Made by a program: the position numbers and the translations under genes
The notes under the pieces: model-generated
Seen by the model: the letters and a program-made list of their open reading frames with translations, nothing else
The model's database searches: none
What the model was told of the DNA's origin: nothing
Part shown: one piece after another, positions 59,409-64,000 of the stretch
Layout: the number at the start of each line of letters is the position of its first letter
Numbering within the stretch: the first letter of the stretch is position 1
Source of the DNA: Schumannella sp. 10F1B-5-1
Lineage (GTDB): Bacteria > Actinomycetota > Actinomycetes > Actinomycetales > Microbacteriaceae
Assembly: GCF_006517535.1 (NCBI RefSeq)
Contig: NZ_VHQH01000037.1
Span: 70,958-134,957 of the forward strand
DNA: 64,000 bases
Direction: 5' to 3'

Positions 59409-60095
59409 ATGACCGTCGTCGATCCCGACCTGCGCTTCGAGAAGAAGCTGCTGCGCGAGCGCGCCGAGCTCGTGATCGGCGTGGATGAGGTGGGTCGCGG
59501 CGCGATCGCCGGTCCGGTCGCGGTCGGCGTGAGCGTGATCGATGCACGGGTGGCGCGCATCCCGGTCGGTCTGCGCGACTCGAAGCTGCTCAGCGAGAAG
59601 CGGCGCGAGCAGCTGCATCCGCTCGTGCAGCGCTGGGCGCGGCATTCGGCCGTCGGCGTCGCCTCGAACGAGGAGATCGACCGACTCGGCATCATCGCCG
59701 CCCTCGGTCTGGCGGGGACGCGGGCGCTCGCGTCGGTCGTCGACGGCGGCGTGTCGCTCGGCGGAGCCCGGGTCATCCTCGACGGCTCGCACGACTGGCT
59801 GACGCCGGCCCTGGGCGCCGCGGGACTGAGCGGCGCGGGCGCCCCGACCGGTCTCGCCGTCACGACCCGCGTCAAGGCGGACATGACCTGCGCGAGCGTC
59901 GCCGCGGCATCCGTTCTCGCGAAAGTGCAGCGCGATCGCTTCATGATCGAGTCGCACGCGCGCCTGCCCGAGTACAACTGGGTGGCCAACAAGGGCTACG
60001 CCTCCTCCGACCACTACGCGGCGATCGACCGCGTGGGTGCGAGCGATCTGCACCGCTGGTCGTGGCTGCGCCAGCCGACGCTGCTCGACCTCTGA
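59409..60095 (+). CDS. rnhB: Ribonuclease HII
   Basis: This 228-aa enzyme removes ribonucleotides from DNA. Catalytic acids appear in VIGVDEVGRGAIAGP (~24-38) and in VILDGSHDW (~122-130), with later KADMTCASVAAASVLAKVQRD containing the fourth. Follows lepB, the usual order in actinobacteria. Confidence 0.96.
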   Translation: MTVVDPDLRFEKKLLRERAELVIGVDEVGRGAIAGPVAVGVSVIDARVARIPVGLRDSKLLSEKRREQLHPLVQRWARHSAVGVASNEEIDRLGIIAALGLAGTRALASVVDGGVSLGGARVILDGSHDWLTPALGAAGLSGAGAPTGLAVTTRVKADMTCASVAAASVLAKVQRDRFMIESHARLPEYNWVANKGYASSDHYAAIDRVGASDLHRWSWLRQPTLLDL

Positions 60096-60120
60096 GGCGG
60101 CGCCGCCGACGGCCGCGCCG

Positions 60121-60152
60121 GTGCACGGCGTCGGGCCTGTGCACGGCGTCGG
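60121..60152 (+). repeat. 14-bp direct repeat upstream of the DUF2469 gene
   Basis: GTGCACGGCGTCGG occurs at 60121-60134 and 60139-60152. The pair ends just before the region where a -35 would fall for TAGACT (60173-60178), so it may be a regulator site. Confidence 0.7.
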
Positions 60153-60172
60153 CGACACCGTCGCGGCGGAAC

Positions 60173-60178
60173 TAGACT
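60173..60178 (+). promoter_or_regulatory. -10-like TAGACT for the DUF2469 gene
   Basis: TAGACT lies 7 nt before ATG 60186, the leaderless arrangement. Confidence 0.45.
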
Positions 60179-60185
60179 GACGCCG

Positions 60186-60509
60186 ATGGATGACGAGGAT
60201 CTCGACGACTACGACCGCGAGGTCGAGCTCGCCCTGTATCGCGAGTACCGCGATGTGGTCGGGCAGTTCAAGTACGTGGTCGAGACCGAGCGGCGCTTCT
60301 ATCTGGCCAACGAGGTCAGCTTCGAGCGCAAGGACACCGAGCACGACTTCTACTTCGAGCTCGAGATGAAGGACGTCTGGGTCTGGGACGTCTACCGCGC
60401 CGACCGCTTCGTGAAGAGCGTGCGCGTGCTGACCTTCAAAGACGTCAACATCGAGGCGCTGGGCGAGCGGGAGCTCGAGCTGCCCAAGGAGCTCGCGATC
60501 GACGAGTAG
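60186..60509 (+). CDS. DUF2469 family protein
   Basis: This 107-aa acidic protein, MDDEDLDDYDREVELALYRE and onward, with VVETERRFYLANEV and FYFELEMKDVWVWDVYR, is a member of the small DUF2469 family found next to rnhB and YraN in actinobacteria. Function unknown. Confidence 0.92.
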   Translation: MDDEDLDDYDREVELALYREYRDVVGQFKYVVETERRFYLANEVSFERKDTEHDFYFELEMKDVWVWDVYRADRFVKSVRVLTFKDVNIEALGERELELPKELAIDE

Positions 60510-60560
60510 GCGGTTCCGCCTCCTCGGGTGACGGCGCTGCGCGTCGGCGGTGCTCCGTCG

Positions 60561-61235
60561 TCAGCAGGCGCCCCACAGACCCGCTCCGGATGCGCGCGCC
60601 CGAGCCTCGGCATCCTGGAACTGCTGCCATCGCGCGTGCCGATCGCGATACGCCTCGGCGGCACCCTCGTCGACGAGCTGCAGGTTGATCAGCGTCCCCG
60701 ACGTCGCGGACCCCGCAGCGGGCGCGTCGGCGGCCGGGACCCACAGATAGCGCAGCAGGCGCCCGTAGCGGTCCGCGTCGCCCTGCGTCGGGTCCGGCTC
60801 GAGCCGCACCGCCGTGCCGACGGGGAGCAGCGCGTGCGCGCGGTCGCTCGCCTCGGGACCCCAGCACTCGACCGGGCTGTTCGGCTTGACCGTCTCGGGG
60901 GTGTCGATGCCCGCGAGCCGCACCGTCTCGTCGTCGGTGCGCCCGGCGCGACGCACGACGACGGTGTCGCCGTCGACGACGCGCACGATCGTCGCCGCCT
61001 CGGCGGAGGCCGGCATCGCGGTGTCCGAGCCGACAGCCGGACCGGACGGCGTGGTCGGCGGCGCGCTCGGCGTCCTGCTCGGCCCGGCGCCGGCGCCGGC
61101 GTCCGATCCGGAACTCGTGCCGGTTCCGAGCACGCTGACCAGGTCGTCGAGCTTCAGCGCCCCGGTCAGCACGCCGATCACGACGAGCGCGACCGCCGCG
61201 ACGAGCACGATCATGCGCCGGTGTCGACGAGTCAT
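60561..61235 (-). CDS. Membrane-anchored thermonuclease-like protein (SNase)
   Basis: This 224-aa protein has one anchor or uncleaved signal (~8-28), a Ser/Pro/Ala linker (~40-75) and a staphylococcal-nuclease fold: VVDGDTVVV with the first acidic site, VRLAGIDTPET with the catalytic Arg, and DRYGRLLRYLW with the second Arg. Start ATG 61235 has GGAGG 5 nt ahead and is chosen over ATGs at 61247 and 61256. Extracellular DNA/RNA degradation is likely. Confidence 0.88.
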   Translation of the reverse strand: MTRRHRRMIVLVAAVALVVIGVLTGALKLDDLVSVLGTGTSSGSDAGAGAGPSRTPSAPPTTPSGPAVGSDTAMPASAEAATIVRVVDGDTVVVRRAGRTDDETVRLAGIDTPETVKPNSPVECWGPEASDRAHALLPVGTAVRLEPDPTQGDADRYGRLLRYLWVPAADAPAAGSATSGTLINLQLVDEGAAEAYRDRHARWQQFQDAEARARASGAGLWGAC

Positions 61236-61379
61236 CCGCACCTCCATCTCGATCATGGCGGATGCGGCCGACACGGCCTCGCGGTCGCTCTCTCCGCGCG
61301 CTCCTGTTCGTAACTCGGGCTTCGCCGCTGCGGCGGATACGGGTGCCGCCGGGCCCGCCGCGCCCGCCACCCTCGACCC

Positions 61380-61739
61380 ATGGCAGCGAAAGACGAGCTC
61401 GGACGCCACGGCGAACGCCTGGCCGAGCAGCACCTGACCGGGCGCGGCATCCGCGTCGTCGACCGCAACTGGCGGTGTCCGCTCGGCGAGATCGACCTGG
61501 TGGCGCGCGATGGCGACGACGTCGTGTTCGTCGAGGTGAAGACGCGGCGGGGCGTGGGCTACGGGCATCCACTGGAGGCGATCACGGCCGTCAAGCTCGC
61601 ACGACTGCGCCGGCTCGCGGGGGCCTGGTGCGCCGCGCATCCCGAGGTGCGGGGATCGGTGCGCATCGACGCGATCGGCATCGTCGCCGTGCGCGGCGCG
61701 GAACCCCGCATCGAGCACCTGCAGGGGGTGTACCGATGA
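61380..61739 (+). CDS. YraN family protein (UPF0102, nuclease-like fold)
   Basis: This 119-aa protein has the YraN/endonuclease-like core GRHGERLAEQHL, RNWRCPLGEIDLVARD (Glu and Asp of the PD-(D/E)XK type) and VFVEVKTRRG. Function is unproven; it is always near rnhB and YifB/DprA. Its stop overlaps the YifB gene by 4 bp. Confidence 0.93.
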   Translation: MAAKDELGRHGERLAEQHLTGRGIRVVDRNWRCPLGEIDLVARDGDDVVFVEVKTRRGVGYGHPLEAITAVKLARLRRLAGAWCAAHPEVRGSVRIDAIGIVAVRGAEPRIEHLQGVYR

Positions 61740-63289
61740 GCGTCGCCCGCACCCGCGCGATCGCCCTGCTCGGCATCGAGGGCGCGATCGTCGAGGTGGA
61801 GGCCGACCTGCAGCAGGGCGCGCTGCCCGGCTTCTCGCTCATCGGCCTGCCCGACACCTCGCTCGGCGAGGCGCGGGAGCGGGTGCGCGCCGCCGCGGCG
61901 AACTCGGGGCATCCGCTCTCGCCGAGGCGCATGACGATCAACCTGTCGCCCGCGTCGCTGCCGAAGCACGGCTCGGCCTTCGACCTGGCGATCGCCGTCG
62001 CGGCACTGGCCGCCGAGGGCGTCGTGTCGCCCGAGTCGGTCGAGCGGGTCGCGCACCTCGGCGAGCTCGGGCTCGACGGCCGTCTGCGGCCGATTCCCGG
62101 CGTGCTGCCGGCCGTGCTGGCCGCGGCTCGCGCGGGCGTCGAGACGGTCATCGTGCCGAGCGGCGACGAGCCCGAGGCCTCGCTCGTGCCGGGCATCCGG
62201 GTCGTCGGCATGCCGAGCCTGCGCGAGACGTTGATCTTCCACGGCGCCGAGCTCGAGTCCGAGCCGGTCGAGCCGATCCTCCGCGCGCTCGGCGGCGACG
62301 ACGACACGGCGACGACGCGCACGGAGGAGGCGCTCGACCTCGCCGACGTCGCGGGCAACCGGGAGGCGGTCGAGGCTCTGCGCATCGCCGCGGCCGGCGG
62401 ACACCACCTCTTCCTGCTCGGACCACCCGGAGCCGGCAAGACGATGCTCGTCTCCCGGCTGCCCGGCATCCTGCCCGACCTCAGCGCCGAGCAGGCGCTC
62501 GAGGTGGGATCGCTGCGCTCGCTCTCGGGTCTGCCGCTCGGCGCGAGCCTCTCCCACCGGCCGCCGCTCGAATCGCCGCATCACACGGCGACGACGGCCT
62601 CGATCGTGGGCGGCGGGTCGCGGGCGATCCGTCCGGGCGCCGCGGCGCGCGCATCCCACGGCGTGCTCTTCCTCGACGAGGCGCCCGAGTTCTCGCCGGC
62701 GACCCTGGATGCGCTGCGCCAGCCGCTCGAATCGGGCACGCTGACCGTGCATCGCGCCAGCGCGACCGCGCGCTTCCCTGCGGCGTTCCAGCTCGTGCTG
62801 GCGGCGAACCCGTGCCCCTGTGGCCAATCCGGCGCTCCCGATGCCGAGTGCGTCTGCACGCCGACGGCGCGACGGCGCTACCTGCAGCGGATGAGCGGTC
62901 CGCTGCTCGATCGCGTCGACATCCGCCTGCGCGTGCACCGGGTGACGGCCGCGCAGCTGCGCCTGGCCGCCGAGACGCCGACCATGTCGACAGCCCAGGC
63001 TCGCGAGGCCGTGCTCGCCGCGAGAGAGCGGGCCCGCCAGCGGCTGCGGGGCACGCCGTGGCGGCGCAACGTCGAGCTGCCCGGCACGTGGCTGCGTTCA
63101 TCCGCGGGCGCACCGAGCCCCGGCTCGACCGATCCGCTGGAGCGCGCCCTCGAGCGCGGTGTGCTCAGCATGCGCGGCTTCGATCGCGTGCTGCGCGTGG
63201 CCTGGACGATCGCCGACCTCGATGGCGTCGATCGGCCGGGACGCGACCAGATCGGCCGTGCCCTGCACCTCCGGCAGGCCGCGGCATGA
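61736..63289 (+). CDS. YifB-family Mg-chelatase-like AAA ATPase (ComM)
   Basis: This 517-aa protein has an N-terminal Lon-like domain (VEVEADLQQGALPGFSLIGLPD, ~18-39), AAA ATPase with Walker A GPPGAGKTM at ~227-235 and Walker B GVLFLDEAPEF ~307-317, and a C-terminal Mg-chelatase domain. ComM/YifB promotes branch migration during integration of foreign DNA. ATG 61736 overlaps YraN, and the stop overlaps dprA, so the three are coupled. Confidence 0.95.
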   Translation: MSVARTRAIALLGIEGAIVEVEADLQQGALPGFSLIGLPDTSLGEARERVRAAAANSGHPLSPRRMTINLSPASLPKHGSAFDLAIAVAALAAEGVVSPESVERVAHLGELGLDGRLRPIPGVLPAVLAAARAGVETVIVPSGDEPEASLVPGIRVVGMPSLRETLIFHGAELESEPVEPILRALGGDDDTATTRTEEALDLADVAGNREAVEALRIAAAGGHHLFLLGPPGAGKTMLVSRLPGILPDLSAEQALEVGSLRSLSGLPLGASLSHRPPLESPHHTATTASIVGGGSRAIRPGAAARASHGVLFLDEAPEFSPATLDALRQPLESGTLTVHRASATARFPAAFQLVLAANPCPCGQSGAPDAECVCTPTARRRYLQRMSGPLLDRVDIRLRVHRVTAAQLRLAAETPTMSTAQAREAVLAARERARQRLRGTPWRRNVELPGTWLRSSAGAPSPGSTDPLERALERGVLSMRGFDRVLRVAWTIADLDGVDRPGRDQIGRALHLRQAAA

Positions 63290-64000
63290 GCGCGCTCGGA
63301 CTCTCGCGCGCGGCGATCGCGCAGCTCGTGCGCGGTGTCGCCGACGACCCGGGGGAGTGGGCCGGCGTCGAGGAGCGGTTCGCTCGCGGCGTCTGGAGCT
63401 GTCTGGTCGAGCCGGGGGATCGGGTCGCAGGTGCGCTCGTCTCCGTGCTGGGGGCGCCCGCGGCTCTGCGTCCGCTCGTCGACGACAGCGGGGTCGACGG
63501 GTGGATCGCGCTGCTCGAGCGCGCCGTCGCCGACGCGACGGGCGCCGAGACCGTCGCCGACGGCGCCGGCTCGGATCCCGGCGAGCTCCTCGCACGGGAG
63601 GAGCTCGCGGCGGCGGCCGCGCGCTGGTCGCCGCGCTTCGCGACTCGTGCGGTCGAGCTCGCCTTCCGCCAGGCGGAGCGCTTCGCGACACGACTCGTCG
63701 TACCCGACGACGCGAGCTGGCCGGAGCGGCTCGACGATCTCGGAGCTCACCGTCCGCTCGCGCTCTGGTCGCGCGGCGACGCGGCGCTGCTCGGCGGCCT
63801 GGATGACGCGATCGCCCTCGTCGGGGCCCGCGCGGCGACGGGCTACGGCGAGCATGTGACGGCCGAGTGCTCGGCTGGGCTCGTGGATCGCGGCTACGCG
63901 ATCGTCTCCGGCGCGGCCTACGGCATCGACGGGGTCGCTCACCGCGCCGCTCTCGCCTCGGGAGGAACGACGGTCGCCGTGCTCGCGGGCGGACTCGACC
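63286..64000 (+). CDS. dprA: DNA-processing protein DprA (3' end missing)
   Basis: The frame starts at ATG 63286 overlapping the YifB-gene stop and stays open to the window edge, giving 238 residues. After a helical N-terminal part of ~135 residues, the Rossmann-like DprA domain begins: WPERLDDLGAHRPLALW, VGARAATGYG, then SGAAYGIDGVAHRAAL and TTVAVLAGGLD. DprA loads RecA on incoming single-stranded DNA. The YraN-YifB-DprA order suggests competence or DNA-uptake machinery. Confidence 0.95.
   Translation, partial: MSALGLSRAAIAQLVRGVADDPGEWAGVEERFARGVWSCLVEPGDRVAGALVSVLGAPAALRPLVDDSGVDGWIALLERAVADATGAETVADGAGSDPGELLAREELAAAAARWSPRFATRAVELAFRQAERFATRLVVPDDASWPERLDDLGAHRPLALWSRGDAALLGGLDDAIALVGARAATGYGEHVTAECSAGLVDRGYAIVSGAAYGIDGVAHRAALASGGTTVAVLAGGLD

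Overview
The window reads as a contiguous chromosomal segment of a very GC-rich actinomycete, most likely Microbacteriaceae. The evidence is the conserved gene order (rpmF-rnc-mutM ... smc ... ftsY ... ffh ... rpsP-khpA-rimM-trmD ... rplS-lepB-rnhB-DUF2469-YraN-YifB-dprA), the many GTG starts, the 4-bp ATGA/GTGA gene overlaps, and an F420-0 import cassette of a type described only from actinobacteria. No rRNA, tRNA, CRISPR array, transposase or phage gene was recognised. Family names come from reading motifs, not from database searches.

Left part (1-17 kb): the tail of a Lys/Ala-rich nucleoid-type protein; a Pls/PosA-type single-module peptide synthetase overlapping an M1 metallopeptidase, with a convergent 4'-phosphopantetheinyl transferase that could prime it; cofE; a MoxR ATPase / DUF58 / transglutaminase operon; then a three-gene ABC importer of the proposed F420-0 type, divergent from cofC (fbiD) and followed by cofD (fbiA). 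With an F420-dependent LLM oxidoreductase at 44.6 kb this makes F420 a theme of the window. FbiC is not present here.

The conserved housekeeping backbone starts at 17 kb and is split by accessory blocks. Between mutM and smc lie small membrane proteins, a Phd/RelE-type toxin-antitoxin pair followed by a striking 60-bp palindrome, a lone oligopeptide-binding lipoprotein beside a DAO-type flavoprotein, and a frameshifted double-GNAT acetyltransferase gene. Between smc and ftsY lie LtrA, a serine hydrolase with two tandem histidine phosphatases, and a compact six-gene operon: YbaB-like protein, EspC-like type VII substrate, polymorphic toxin and putative immunity protein, bracketed by two related membrane proteins. 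Between ftsY and ffh lie a VOC protein, a D,D-carboxypeptidase, DoxX and a gamma carbonic anhydrase.

Between ffh and rpsP lie a lipoprotein, the LLM oxidoreductase, a GCS2 ligase, an EamA exporter, and an iron island: an AraC regulator divergent from a siderophore-interacting reductase, a binding lipoprotein, two FecCD permeases, an ATPase and a Fes-like esterase, with a DtxR/IdeR-like box in the divergent region. The right end is the rpsP to dprA core; dprA runs off the window.

A recurring layout is a TANNNT -10-like hexamer 6-8 nt before the start codon, implying many leaderless mRNAs. I used it to settle several starts.
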